NCBI RefSeq assembly: GCF_023856365.1
Contig: NC_064556.1
Location: 1,254,001 to 1,318,000, forward strand
Reading direction: 5' to 3'
Source of the DNA: Brienomyrus brachyistius
Taxonomy: Eukaryota > Chordata > Actinopteri > Osteoglossiformes > Mormyridae
DNA: 64,000 bases
Below are positions 31,056 to 42,524 of the stretch, piece by piece; the stretch's first letter is position 1, and each line of letters opens with the position of its first letter. A program made the translations under genes and the position numbers. The notes beneath the pieces were generated by a model that was not told where the DNA came from, ran no database searches, and worked only from the letters and a program-made list of their open reading frames with translations.

Positions 31056-31635
31056 AAAATACATTTAACATTATAGGAGAAATCTTTCATTTGAACAAGT
31101 CGTTTTGTTAGTTATTGTTTAGCTACTGGGGGATCTATTGCGATCATATTGGGGCATTTATTTATATTTTACTTATTACCTGGGACGTGTTTATAATTCA
31201 CAAATAAATCTGGTCAGCTGTCTTAGATCGAAGGCACAGAGCAGGGAAAGAGAAGCAGGAGTGAGAGAAACGAGGGTTTTATTCGGGGAGAACACATGCA
31301 GGATCATGGAGCAACACATCAAACTAACGTCAATAACCGGACTCGGGAGACACTCACAGAAACTCACTTAAATATATTGAACTAATTACACACCTAGTAA
31401 CACAGGGATTCCACACGCGGTACATGCAGCAATATATGGAGATGCAGCGAAAACGTATTCAGTCTTGTTGCGGTTCGAAAATACTTCCATGCGCTCTGTC
31501 TCTGCATTTCCGCGTAACTTCCATGTTAGCGCCGGTGCTTGTGGTCAGACAATAATCAAATCATCCATGTAAGCGCCTCCTCAGTAGTGCCTCCGGGGAC
31601 CGGCAGCTGGACCGAGTTCCGATGATCTCGATCTC

Positions 31636-31757
31636 ACACACACACACATGCATACACACACATGCGCATACAGACACATGCATACACACACACATGCATA
31701 CAGACACACATGCATACACACACACATGCATACAGACACATGCATACACACACACAC
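31636..31757 (+). repeat. (CA)n microsatellite with catg interruptions
   Basis: Runs of cacaca are broken regularly by atgcatacaga. It gives artefactual open frames on both strands. Confidence 0.9.
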
Positions 31758-32415
31758 CCCAATTTTCGCTCTCTCCGGGTGTTTCACATGATATACCACG
31801 GCATGGCCAGCCGCTATATGGTGGCATATTTGGACATGAATGAGGACACAGGTGCAGGGGCGACTAAAATAAAATGTCAGGTACAGGGACTCATAAAATG
31901 TCTCCAATAATGGTCACAAAAGCGACTAAATGGTTGCAGTTTGGAAACATGCGAAGCCACACTTTTGATTCTTAGGCATTATTTACATTATGTGATAAAC
32001 AAAAACAACACACATGCGAACCGCTTCCCAGGTTTGTCTCTGGATGTACATTACTGCTCTATAACGTGTTTGTGTGACTTTACATTAGACAGCCAATCAG
32101 CAGCGACTTTAGATCTTCACACGAGTATACGGCATGCTGATTAGCTGACAGACGTTGAGATAAGTGTTTGGCTATTCGGAATTTGGTACCGAAAGAGAAT
32201 TTTCGATCCTCGATAGGATCAGAGCATTTTGGTCGGTACCCAGCCCTACTTTGGGGACACCTGGCAGAAAGATGGCTGACGACTGCAGTGGAAGCTGTTT
32301 CATTGGTCTGAATATGTTACGGAAAATGTCATATATAATTTTCACAGGCATCGTTAATAATAGAGAGTACCATTAACTAAGTGTAAATTGTGTCTTAAAA
32401 TGGTTTATTTTCCAG

Positions 32416-32589
32416 GTTGGACAACTGTAATCTCACAGAGAAATGCTGTGAGGTGCTGGCTGCAGCTCTGAGGTCAAACTCCTCACACCTGAGAGAGCTG
32501 GACCTGAGTGACAATGATCTGCAGGATTCAGGAGTGAAGCTGCTCTCTGCTGGACTGGAGGATCCCAGCTGTAAACTGGAGATACTGAG
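32416..32589 (+). CDS. NLR gene A, LRR exon 1 (174 bp)
   Basis: The acceptor is attttccag and the donor gtcagt. It encodes 58 residues with two leucine-rich repeats ([37 protein letters not shown]). The 174-bp exons of fish NLRs begin and end in the same phase and supply the ligand-facing horseshoe. Confidence 0.9.
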
Positions 32590-32736
32590 GTCAGTATTAC
32601 TGGGTATTCCACACTTTTAACTGTAAATGTTGAAATGACTCACATTGCATGAAAATACTCACATTTACTTGAAAGTAATACTTGTAATGATGAGGTGATC
32701 TTATTTATCTGAGAGTTTTTGTCTGTCTCTCTGCAG

Positions 32737-32910
32737 GCTATCAGGCTGTAGAGTCACAGAAGAAGGCTGTTCTTCCCTGGCTTCAGCTCTGAGGTCAAAT
32801 CCCTCACACCTGAGAGAGTTGGACCTGAGCTACAATCACCCAGGAGACTCAGGAGTGAAGCTGCTCTCTGCTGTACTGGAGGATCCCAGCTGTAAACTGG
32901 AGATACTGAG
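32737..32910 (+). CDS. NLR gene A, LRR exon 2
   Basis: It is 174 bp between ctctctgcag and gtcagt and encodes LSGCRVTEEGCSSLASAL and LRELDLSYNHPGDSGVKLL. Exon and intron together are repeated with a 321-bp period into exons 3 and 4. Confidence 0.9.
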
Positions 32911-33057
32911 GTCAGTATTACTGGGTATTCCACACTTTTAACTGTAAATGTTGAAATGACTCACATTGCATGAAAATACTCACATTTACTTGAAAGTAAT
33001 ACTTGTAATGATGAGGTGATCTTATTTATCTGAGAGTTTTTGTCTGTCTCTCTGCAG

Positions 33058-33231
33058 GCTATCAGGCTGTAGAGTCACAGAAGAAGGCTGTTCTTCCCTG
33101 GCTTCAGCTCTGAGGTCAAATCCCTCACACCTGAGAGAGCTGGACCTGAGCTACAATCACCCAGGAGACTCAGGAGTGAAGCTGCTCTCTGCTGTACTGG
33201 AGGATCCCAGCTGTAAACTGGAGATACTGAG
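33058..33231 (+). CDS. NLR gene A, LRR exon 3
   Basis: It is nearly identical to LRR exon 2, intron included, and is exactly 321 bp downstream. Confidence 0.9.
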
Positions 33232-33378
33232 GTCAGTATTACTGGGTATTCCACACTTTTAACTGTAAATGTTGAAATGACTCACACTGCATGAAAATAC
33301 TCACATTTACTTGAAAGTAATACTTGTAATGATGAGGTGATCTTATTTATCTGAGAGTTTTTGTCTGTCTCTCTGCAG

Positions 33379-33552
33379 GCTGTCATTCTGTAGAGTCACA
33401 GAAGAAGGCTGTTCTTCCCTGGCTTCAGCTCTGAGGTCAAATCCATCACACCTGAGAGAGCTGGACCTGAGCTACAACCACCCAGGAGACTCAGGAGTGA
33501 AGCTGCTCTCTGCTGTACTGGAGGATCCCAGCTGTAAACTGGAGAAACTGAA
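33379..33552 (+). CDS. NLR gene A, LRR exon 4
   Basis: It is a third copy in the 321-bp series. It differs at LSFCRVTEEG and ends KLEKLK with a gtgagt donor, like the last LRR exon at 36288. Confidence 0.9.
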
Positions 33553-33776
33553 GTGAGTAAAGAGTGGACATTTAATTTCAGTTCAAGTCAAGTTTCTTTG
33601 TCTAGCACATGTTCATACATCAAGGTCAATCAAAGTGCTTTACAGAAAATATAAGAAACAAAGTGCAAAATGTAAAAATAGACAAAGTAAAAGTGTAGGA
33701 ATACATGTGAAAATGAACATAATAAAAAGAACATGAAACATTTAAGAACGGATATTAAAAGTGACCAAGTGCCAGT

Positions 33777-34192
33777 CCCATCAGTTACCATGACGTAGTC
33801 GACCACGGAGATGCGGCCTGGGTGCTCTGGTGCCCTTATAAACACCATCAGTTACCATGACGTAGTCGACCATGGAGCTGCAGCCTGGGTGCCCTGGTGC
33901 CCTTATAAACACCATCAGTTACCATGACGTAGTCGACCACGGAGCTGCGGCCTGGGTGCTCTGGTGCCCTTATAAACACCGTCAGTTACCATGACGTAGT
34001 CGACCACGGAGCTGCGGCCTGGGTGCTCTGGTGCCCTGACAAACACCATCAGTTACCATGTCGTAGTCGACCACGGAGCTGCGGCCTGGGTGCTCTGGTG
34101 CCCTTACAAACACCATCAGTTACCATGACGTAGTCGACCACGGAGCTGCGGCCTGGGTGCTCTGGTGCCCTTATAAACACCATCAGTTACGA
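33777..34192 (+). repeat. 67-bp tandem repeat, about six copies
   Basis: Units start at about 33781, 33848 and 33915, with catcagttaccatgacgtag and gcggcctgggtgctctggtg. It lies in the intron after LRR exon 4. Confidence 0.9.
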
Positions 34193-34204
34193 TGACGTTG
34201 TCAA

Positions 34205-35045
34205 CCAACTTACCATACTGTCATGGATAACCTCCCCCAAGCGTTACCCATTGATCTAGCACCATACTGAAATGGAGTACCTCCCTCAAATGTTACCCAC
34301 TGATCTAATACCATACTGTCATGGATAACCTTCCTCAAGCGTTACCCACTGATCTAACACCATACTGTCATGTATAACCTCCCTCAAGCGTTACCCACTG
34401 ATCTCACACCATACTGTCATGGAGTACCCCTCTCAAGCGTTACCCACTGATCTAACACCATACTGTCATGGAGTACCCCTCTCAAGCGTTATCCACTGAT
34501 CTCACACCATACTGTCATGGAGTACCCCTCTCAAGCGTTACCCACTGATCTAACACCATACTGACATGGAATACCTCCCCCAAGCGTTACCCACTGATCT
34601 AACACCATACTGTCATGTATAACCTCCCTCAAGCGTTACCCACTGATCTCACACCATACTGTCATGGAGTACCCCTCTCAAGCGTTACCCACTGATCTAA
34701 CACCATACTGTCATGGATAACCTCTCTCAAGCGTTACCCACTGATCTAACACCATACTGACATGGATAACCTCCCTCAAGCGTTACCCACTGATCTACTA
34801 CCACACTGTCATAGATAACCTCCCTCAAGCGTTACCCACTGATCTAACACCATACTGTCATGGATAACCCCTCTCAAGCGTTACCCACTGATCTAACACC
34901 ATACTGACATGGATAACCTCCCTCCGGCGTTACCCACTGATCTAATACCACACTGTCATGGATAACCTCCCTCAAGCGTTACCCACTGATCTCACACCAT
35001 ACTGACATGGAGTACCTCTCTCAAGCGTTACCCACTGATCTAACG
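34205..35045 (+). repeat. 49-bp tandem repeat, about 17 copies
   Basis: The unit contains accatactgtcatgga, caagcgttacccactgatct and aac. It follows directly on the 67-bp array in the same intron. Confidence 0.9.
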
Positions 35046-35578
35046 CTATACTTTTAAGGCTGAGAGCTGACCATTGCTGTTCCAGGGATTGATGGTAATT
35101 AAAGACAAACATACCAGTACTTTAGCTAAGTAGTATTTTTTATGAAAATGTTTTCTAATTTTTCAATTTTATTTTAGTTAACAATAATTACCCTGTTACA
35201 GAAAATGTGTTTCCCAAAAAGACGTTTGGCAGGATGACCCATAATGCACTTAAACAGCAACATAATAAACAAACACAAACAGATTCTTTGTTCTTCTCCT
35301 ACCTCCTAAAATCCCGCAAACTAATCAGCTGAAAACCACGTTAGAAATAATTAAGCAGTAAAGCAGAAAGCCAGTCGTTCTAAGCACCTGGTTTGTGTTG
35401 GTCAGCAGAGCTAATAGACAAAGGAAAGTAACAGTTATGTTGCAGTTTAGAAATTAAATATTTTTATATACTGTACAATAAATTCATTGTTTTACAAAAA
35501 CTCTTCTGTGATGACAGTGATGGCTCACGTACAGAGCACCAATGCAAAAGGTGGTTTTATAAGTGTTTTTTTCCTAAG
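35046..35578. other. Intron DNA before LRR exon 5, nothing recognised
   Basis: This is unique-looking AT-rich sequence that ends in the acceptor ttttttcctaag. Confidence 0.5.
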
Positions 35579-35752
35579 GGTGGACCGGTGTGAACTCACA
35601 GAGGAATGCTGTGAGGTGCTGGCTTCAGCTCTCAGATCAAACTCCTCACCCCTGAAAGAGCTGGACCTGAGTAACAATGATCTGCAGGATTCAGGAGTGA
35701 AGCTGCTCTCTGCTGGACTGGGGGATTCACACTGTACACTGGAGATACTGAG
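35579..35752 (+). CDS. NLR gene A, LRR exon 5
   Basis: It is 174 bp and encodes [18 protein letters not shown] and [19 protein letters not shown], with donor gtcagt. The donor region has been duplicated many times downstream (next entry). Confidence 0.9.
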
Positions 35753-36145
35753 GTCAGTATTACTGGGTACACCACACTGTAAACTAGACATACTGAGGTC
35801 TGTAGTACTGGGTATTCCCACTGTAAACTGGATACTGAGGTAAGTATTACTGAGTATTCCCACTGTAAACTGGACATACTGAGGTCAGTATTACTGGGTA
35901 TTCCCACTGTAAACTGGAGATACTGAGGTAAGTATTACTGAGTATTCCCACTGTAAACTGGACATACTGAGGTCAGTATTACTGGGTATTCCACACTGTA
36001 AACTGGAGATACCGAGGTAAGTATTACTGTGTATTCCCACTGAAAACTGGACATACTGAGCTCTGTATTACTGGATATTCCACACTGTAAACTGGAGATC
36101 AGTTTTACTGGGTATTGTATCCTAAACTGGGGACACTGAGGTCAA
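35753..36145 (+). repeat. 42-46-bp repeats made of an exon end plus splice donor
   Basis: About eight units each hold a copy of the exon 3' end (aaactggacatactgag) followed by a donor: gtcagt, gtctgt or gtaagt. At least three have the stronger gtaagt. The first unit is 45 bp and stays in frame with LRR exon 5. Confidence 0.85.
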
Positions 36146-36287
36146 TGTTACATAGTATTCCACACTTTTAACTGTAAATGTTGAAATGACTCACATTGTA
36201 TGAAAATACTCACATTTACTTGAAAGTAATACTTGTATAGGTGAGGTGATCTTATTTATCTGAGAGTTTTTGTCTGTCTCTCTGCAG

Positions 36288-36461
36288 GCTATCAGGCTGT
36301 AGAGTCACAGAAGAAGGCTGTTCTTCCCTGGCTTCAGCTCTGAGGTCAAACCCCTCACACCTGAGAGAGCTGGACCTGAGCTACAATCACCCAGGAGACT
36401 CAGGAGTGAGGCTGCTCTCTGCTGTACTGGAGGATCCCAGCTGTAAACTGGAGAAGCTGAA
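36288..36461 (+). CDS. NLR gene A, LRR exon 6
   Basis: It is 174 bp between ctctctgcag and gtgagt, very similar to LRR exons 2-4. It ends with KLEKLN across the junction to the next exon. Confidence 0.9.
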
Positions 36462-36575
36462 GTGAGTACAGAGTGTGTGTCTGACACGCTACAGATACTT
36501 ATGCATGTATGTGAAGAAGAGGCACCAATAAATAAATGGATACAGCAGTACTATGTCATTCTGCTTCTCCTGTAG

Positions 36576-36622
36576 TGTGGATCACGGTGGAGAGTGCAGG
36601 ACCAGACCAGGCTTTCAGAAAT
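36576..36622 (+). CDS. NLR gene A, short connector exon
   Basis: It is 47 bp after ctcctgtag and before gtaagt. It encodes VDHGGECRTRPGFQK, the short linker that joins LRRs to B30.2 in fish NLRC3-like proteins, with frame kept on both sides. Confidence 0.85.
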
Positions 36623-36655
36623 GTAAGTGTGTTTGCATGTTTTATTAATAATACC

Positions 36656-36770
36656 ATTAATACTATGTTATGGTTGTATTCACACAGTTGTTGTGATGAG
36701 TGTTATGGTTGTATTCACACAGTTGTTGTGATGAGTGTTATGGTTGTAGTCACACAGTTGTTGTGATGAG
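36656..36770 (+). repeat. ~36-bp tandem repeat, about three copies
   Basis: Copies of atggttgtattcacacagtt and gttgtgatgagtgtt repeat just after the connector exon. Confidence 0.75.
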
Positions 36771-37205
36771 TGTGTTTTCTGCACTGTGTGTAGATGGATG
36801 TTTGAGTTTCTGTGTCATTTTAGACAAACATCCAAATGAGAAACAAAACATCAAAATCATCACCAAAAACACTATTAATTCATTTTTACGTAAAAAAAAT
36901 GTTTTTTACAAATACTTTATAACTGCTCCTTTCATATTTGTGTTTGTGTGGGAGCGTAATATTGTTCAAATATATTCTGATGTTGTTGTACATTTTTAAT
37001 TTCACAAAAACGTATCCTTTGCATTTGTTCTTTTTGCACATGCCGTGAGTGTGTGTGTTTGCTGTGTGAGATTCGTTAGTATTGTCCTAAGACGGCACCC
37101 ATAGGCAATGACTCTCTCCTCCAGTTTGAGATGCGAATTTACATTTTTAGAGGGTGGAACAATCCTTAATATTCATGAGAGAGTATTGCTGATTGGCCAG
37201 TGAAT
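36771..37205. other. Intron DNA, nothing recognised
   Basis: No exon or repeat could be supported. Confidence 0.4.
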
Positions 37206-37213
37206 GCCTTAGA

Positions 37214-37406
37214 CCAGAGGTGCCCAACTCCAGCCCTGGGGGGCCAGAGCCCTGCCCATTTTTGGGTTTCCCATCATTTAACACACCTGATTCAACTCCT
37301 TGTGCTAATTACCACACAGCTCTTGAGCTGAATCCTTTATGGTGGAACAGGGAAATAACTAAGCTACATTGGGCTCCGGCCCCCAGGACTGGATTTGGGC
37401 AGCCCT
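37214..37406 (+). mobile_element. Short non-autonomous hAT-like element
   Basis: It is a 193-bp element starting ccagaggtgcccaactcc and ending gggcagccctc, the sequence type of common fish hAT-derived short elements. Flanking ccttaga is duplicated, with seven of eight bases matching. Confidence 0.6.
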
Positions 37407-37414
37407 CCCTTAGA

Positions 37415-37924
37415 AAAAACAGGCAGCGCATTGTCGCTGTTAACTGACCAATCAGGTAGTGCTCCTCTCATAAATATTAATGAACCAGTCGGTCATGTAG
37501 GGCTTCGCTTATGAATATTAATAAGGTTTCCTGAACCACAGTGCTAAAAGAAATTTGCGCCCGGGACACACTGGATGTGCTGCAGAAAATATAATTTCTT
37601 TTCGACACCCATGTTAACGGATGAGAGCGGCCACGTGCCTGCGCAAGATGCGGGGCTCACTCCTCGCAGCAGCTGCACCACACTGCGCAGTACGCGGTTC
37701 TCTACGGGAGCGTATTGCATTCATCTGAAAAACAATCAGTTCTGTTTTTCCCAATTAGTGAGATATCTTTTCTGTTGTTCATGATGTACGATCTGTGTAG
37801 TTTAATCCGCTTTTGTTGATGGTTTGTAGATGGTATTATCATTAGTTTTCCGACTTTGCGCGGCACCTCTATTCCGCCCCGCTTGACATTGCAGTGTTTC
37901 TCCAGGATCAGTGTATACTGTACG
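37415..37924. other. Intron DNA, nothing recognised
   Basis: No supported feature. It has several taatattaatgaa-type motifs but no clear period. Confidence 0.4.
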
Positions 37925-38131
37925 GCATGTATGGCGTTTAATTAGTGCCAAAACTAGAGCGCATAAAAACCACGCACGCGTGTGCGCTCGCGAGCTGAAA
38001 CCCCGCTCCACAGGATGAATTTTGACACTTTGGAGGCGGGAACAGTGGCTAATGTCTCTGTTCCTTTTTTTATAATATTGACTACGATTGGCTATTTGCT
38101 TTGGTAGAAGATGAAGGTCAGTGACCGCGGT
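37925..38131 (+). repeat. Inverted repeat, left arm
   Basis: It matches the reverse complement of 40505-40765: tatggcgtttaattagtgcc, ctccacaggatgaat and ttgactacgattggctattt. The right arm has about 85 extra bases. It may be the end of a larger element spanning about 37.9-40.8 kb, but no target duplication was found. Confidence 0.75.
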
Positions 38132-39050
38132 CCTCATATTCGATTTTATGGCTTTAATAACTTTTAACGGAAGTATGGTGTGGGGCGTTTTAATGACAGA
38201 ATCGTGATGTTTAGTACACAGACATCGATTCACACCGAATATTTTTGCGCTCCAAACCATTTCGTGATTTGTGCAAAATCGTGTTAATAGCTAATATTAT
38301 ATGTTCATTCAACTGTAATGATACGGTGGTTTAGCGTTTTGGGCTCATGGCGACTGTTGCACACCCCTTTGTTTTCCATACTGCTTTACGTACGATTTCT
38401 AATAAATTTTTGAATATCCGAATGTATCCATATGATACGAATCCCAGTCTAGGGTTGAGGACCGATGGAAAGGTAAGGGAAAATGAGAGGGGAAGACGAG
38501 ACAACCAAGGGATGGGAAAAGGAAACATCTTTTTTGTATTTTTTTAATTTATTCATACACGTTTACAAACACGAGATGCAACAAACTTCGGGAGTGACCC
38601 AACCTAAAACAACAACCAAAACAGCTAACAGACACGTCCCAAACTAAGCTAACTCTAAAGGTAATGAAAACAAGAGAAAACGAAATGACAAAGACTGTAT
38701 CTAAGTCCCTAACCAAAACCACAGTAAACACCACGTACGCATAAACAAAAAGGCAGTCACTCTTTACGCACCTAACAGACATGTACAGAAAACACGCAGG
38801 CCGAAACACGGTAACCGAAGGGGCGAGGTAACGAGAGTAGTCAGGAGCCAAGAAAGAATTTAAAACTAGAAGACAAACAACAGGGAAAGGTACAAAAAGG
38901 GGCGAAGCAGTAAACCAAATAGTCATACAGAAAAGTCAATCATAATAAAAGCAAACCAACACAGCAAGAGCTCGAGGTAGATGCGAGCAGCAGGCTTTAT
39001 CCTCGTCGACCGGAACACGGGGTCAGAGGGCGCAAGAGGCATGGCAGGGA
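38132..39050. other. DNA between inverted-repeat arms, no gene seen
   Basis: A-rich sequence on the + strand without a coding domain. The minus-strand ORF of 125 codons at 38549-38926 shows no recognisable features. Confidence 0.4.
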
Positions 39051-39058
39051 ATCGGGAG

Positions 39059-39880
39059 TAGTGATGGGATTTATGGCTCTTTGAGGGGATCCGGATCTTG
39101 GCGATCCGTTCCTTTCAAAGAGCCGTTCAATAGAACGGCTCTTTTGGCTCTTTTAAAATATTTAGTCAGTTTTAAGAAGCCAGCTTGGGGGCATCTCAGT
39201 TTATCCTGGAAATAATCACTGGGAGGAATGATGAGTTGAGATTTGTAGTCAAATAATTAAAACTCAGATATCACACACCAATATCTGAGTTTGAATTATT
39301 CAGAAATATTGATTATTACCTCATTTGTCACGTGTGGACTATATTCCATAGGGTTGCACAACATCCCTCTGCTTAGACAGTGACATCACTATTTTGGATT
39401 TACCTTAAGTGTGTGTATGCGTAAAGCTAAGTTGACTTATGTTATTCATACAATACCTACTCACAAATAAACATCAAAAACAAAGCCGGCTGCAATGAAT
39501 TTCTGTGTAAAACAGCTTTTACTACAAACACTTCCACACAAGAACATTGTTATCACGGCAGCGTGCACAAGTAATGGCTCCGCTCCTACTCAATGACAGA
39601 GGCACGCAGGGTTTATTTCCACTGGAGCACTCACGTGAAGGATGCGTGCACAACTATCATCATGCTGTTAGGCAGGAGCACCCCTGCGCTGGGTGCGCCC
39701 CTCCCTCTATAACTGTTCTGTCTCGCCGAGGAGCTAATTTGTGTGCATCTGTGTGAAACACGCATAGGAAAAAAAGAACGACAGAAAGAACGGCTCCCCC
39801 CCAGCCGCGACTCGGCTCCCATCGTTCATGTTTATGAGCCGTTCAAAAGAATCGATTCGTTCGCGAACGTCACAACTCTA
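39059..39880 (+). mobile_element. Non-autonomous hAT element, 822 bp, perfect 8-bp duplication
   Basis: The ends are tagtgatgggat and cacaactcta, with internal gagccgttcaa-rich subterminal repeats (cggctctttt, gaatcgattcgttcgcgaac). The target duplication atcgggag is at 39051-39058 and 39881-39888. There is no transposase. Confidence 0.85.
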
Positions 39881-39989
39881 ATCGGGAGGCGGGCTGATGC
39901 TGCAGCAGGTGAGTGGAGCGAGTGGAGCATGGGGCAGAAGACTGAAGTGTCCTGTACAACCCAAAGTACTTACGGCACGTAACACGTAT

Positions 39990-40490
39990 AATGTGCAATG
40001 GGATGGTACATGAATGGGTTAATAACTTTAAAACTAGACAAGACGGGCACATCTAGTGAAGTGTGCTTTGATCAGTGGACTACAGGGAACAATGCACACC
40101 CCTTTGATTTTCAGATTATTTTTGTCTGTAATAGTTATTAATTATTATATTGCATCCACTTAAAGTGCAATGGGGCAACACACTAAGAGGTTAATAGCTC
40201 TAAAACCAAATGAGACAGACATGTCCTATGAAGTGTGCATTGATCAGGGGAACTTGGGGGACAATGCACCCCCCTTACATTTTCAGAATAACTTTCTCTG
40301 TAACAATTATTAATTAATACATTGTATCCATATCACATGCCACTGGGGCAATAGCTCAAACAAAATGGGACAGCCTATGGAGTGTGCTTTCATCAGTGGA
40401 CTCTGGGGGATAATGTACACCCCTTGGATTTTCATGATCACTTTCTGTCTAACAGTTATTAATTACTGTTATTAATTACAAATGTACCGT
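39990..40490 (+). repeat. ~170-bp tandem repeat, three diverged copies
   Basis: Copies share ttaatagctctaaaac, gaagtgtgctttgatcag, acaatgcacacccctt and aacagttattaattat. Confidence 0.8.
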
Positions 40491-40504
40491 AGCAGAATTG
40501 CTTG

Positions 40505-40790
40505 ATTATGTGTCACTGACCGGATACCTTCATCTTCTACCAAAGCAAATAGCCAATCGTAGTCAATATTCAAAAAACCAATCAAAGGAACGGAGACATT
40601 AGCCACTGTTCCCGTCTCCAAAGTGTCAACATTCATCCTGTGGAGCGAGCGAGTGCTGTGCAGACGCGAGCGCGTACATAGGGTCCAACGAGCGCGAGCG
40701 CGTGGAGAGGATGGGTTTTCAGCTCGCGAGCACATACGCGCGCGAGTTTTGGCACTAATTAAACGCCATACGCATGATTCCCGGAAATAA
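40505..40790 (-). repeat. Inverted repeat, right arm
   Basis: It is the partner of 37925-38131. It includes a GC-rich insertion with gagcgcgagcgcgtgg not present in the left arm. Confidence 0.75.
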
Positions 40791-41387
40791 GCCGACGCGT
40801 GTGAAATGCATTCAGACCGGCTTCGCTGTGACTAAAGACCGTGTCAGACAATCGCCGCAAAAACTGGATCCTCATGCAGCGCAACCGTCCCCGGAATCGT
40901 CTTTGTAGGCGTTTGTATCAGAATCCAGGTCCAAACTTTTATTAAATATCACTTTAAATATATAATAATATTGCTGATATTTGATGTCCATTTTCAAAGG
41001 TAAACTCACTGTAGAAAGACAGAGCAGCAATGCGGCCGCTGTGTCCCGGCTTTAGCGGTTAGAAGGAAGATCGTCTTTAAAGTAAATACACTGACTTTTA
41101 GTATTAATATCTGGTGCCGTTTTGTGGTAAATATACTTGTGCTGAATATTTCTGATGAATCTCGCCGCTTTGTTATTTTATTCGCCCATAATTATGCTGT
41201 TAGTTTAGCTCGCGCCGCTTTTTGGCGGCTCTTCCCGCCGGCGTCGCGCGCCGTCCGACATTTCCTGAGCTATTTCATAAACTTCGGTTCCCGCTTCGTT
41301 CGGGGAAGCTGCGCTGTTTTTATATTGTACAGAAACATGAGGTACAGGCGGCCTGATGGTATTAATAATTCTTCCTCCTGCCTACAG
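40791..41387. other. Intron DNA before the B30.2 exon, nothing recognised
   Basis: It ends in the acceptor ctcctgcctacag. No other feature. Confidence 0.45.
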
Positions 41388-41908
41388 ACTCCTGCCAGCT
41401 GACGCTGGACCCCAACACAGCACACAGACGCCTGTCTCTGTCAGGGGGGGACAGGAAGGTGACATGGGGGGGGTCAAAGCAGCCATATCCTGATCATCCA
41501 GAGAGATTTGATCGCTGCCCCCAAGTTCTGTGCAGAGAGAGTCTGACTGGCCGCTGTTACTGGGAGGCTGAGTGGGATGGAGATGGAGCCCTGATAGGAG
41601 TCACTTATAAAGGGATCAGGAGGAAAGAAGAGTGTGACTGTTGGCTTGGATTCAATGACAAGGCATGGAGTCTGTGGTGTAAACCTGACAGTTACTCTGT
41701 CTGGCACAATAATAAACAGACTTTCATACCCATACGGCCCTCAGGCTCCCGCAGAGTAGGAGTGTATCTGGACTGGGGGGCTGGTGCTCTGTCCTTCTAC
41801 AGAGTCTCCTCTGATGGACTGACCCCCCTGTACAGATTCACCTCCTCATTCACTGAGTCCCTCTATCCAGGATTTTGGGTTAATATAAACTCCTCAGTGT
41901 TACTGTGA
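41388..41908 (+). CDS. NLR gene A, terminal PRY-SPRY (B30.2) exon
   Basis: This 521-bp exon encodes the PRY start LTLDPNTAHRRLSLS, then YWEAEWDGDG, CWLGFNDKAWSLW, VGVYLDWGAGALSFYRV and SDGLTPLYRFTSSF, and stops at TGA 41906-41908. B30.2 domains are protein-recognition modules. Their fusion to the C-terminus of NACHT-LRR proteins is a fish-specific arrangement also known from TRIM proteins. Phase fits the connector exon (AAA T|AC). The frame is intact. Confidence 0.92.
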
Positions 41909-42126
41909 CCTGTTGCTGGTTCTCCTGGCAAAAAGGTAAAATCTCTGCTTTTTAACCTTTATAATCCTTTTTACTCTGAAATGTATGTTTGACAAAAATA
42001 AGTTTTTCTCTCTGACTAAAATGTAATTAAATGTAATCCTGATTGGGGGGGGCTTTCCTCCTCCCCTGTATATGTACATTTTATATATTTACGCCTATTT
42101 ACTGTATTTCCTCCCTGTACAATGAC

Positions 42127-42132
42127 AATAAA
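42127..42132 (+). terminator. Polyadenylation signal of NLR gene A
   Basis: AATAAA lies about 220 bp after the stop, followed by T/GT-rich sequence (tctgttctgtcc). Confidence 0.6.
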
Positions 42133-42464
42133 GGCTTTCTGTTCTGTCCTATTAATGTCCTGCTTCAGCGTCACCCAAAGCATGACTGAGTAACGTAATG
42201 AAACCACAGTCTGGGGGATTAAATTAAATAAATTCACTTTATTACTAATACAATGAGTAAATCAGTGTAAATAATAACCATTTAACTAGAGGCATAACAG
42301 AAACCAAAAACATTAGAAAATGTAATAATATCCTGTTACTGCTCTGGTTCAGTGGATTAAAATAAACAAAAATATTAATTTATGTGATTAAATAATAAAG
42401 ATTAATTTATTACATAATTACGCCCCCCCCCCCTCCACTGTAAAAAGTTTGATGTCTGATTATA
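42133..42464. other. Intergenic, nothing recognised
   Basis: AT-rich sequence without a supported feature. Confidence 0.4.
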
Positions 42465-42524
42465 CCCCGGTTGGACATAGGGGGCAAGTGCCTAGGCACC
42501 TTTACCGCCCCCCCCACCACCACT

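Larger units (their letters stand above)
29984..32415. other. Intron of NLR gene A with SINE and CA repeat
   Basis: It contains a SINE-like stretch near 30915-31055 and a (CA)n-rich tract at 31636-31757, listed separately. No other feature was seen. Confidence 0.6.

Noticed and set aside
31581..31910. His/Thr-rich and Cys/Val-rich ORFs
   Set aside because: They are translations of a CA microsatellite in an intron.
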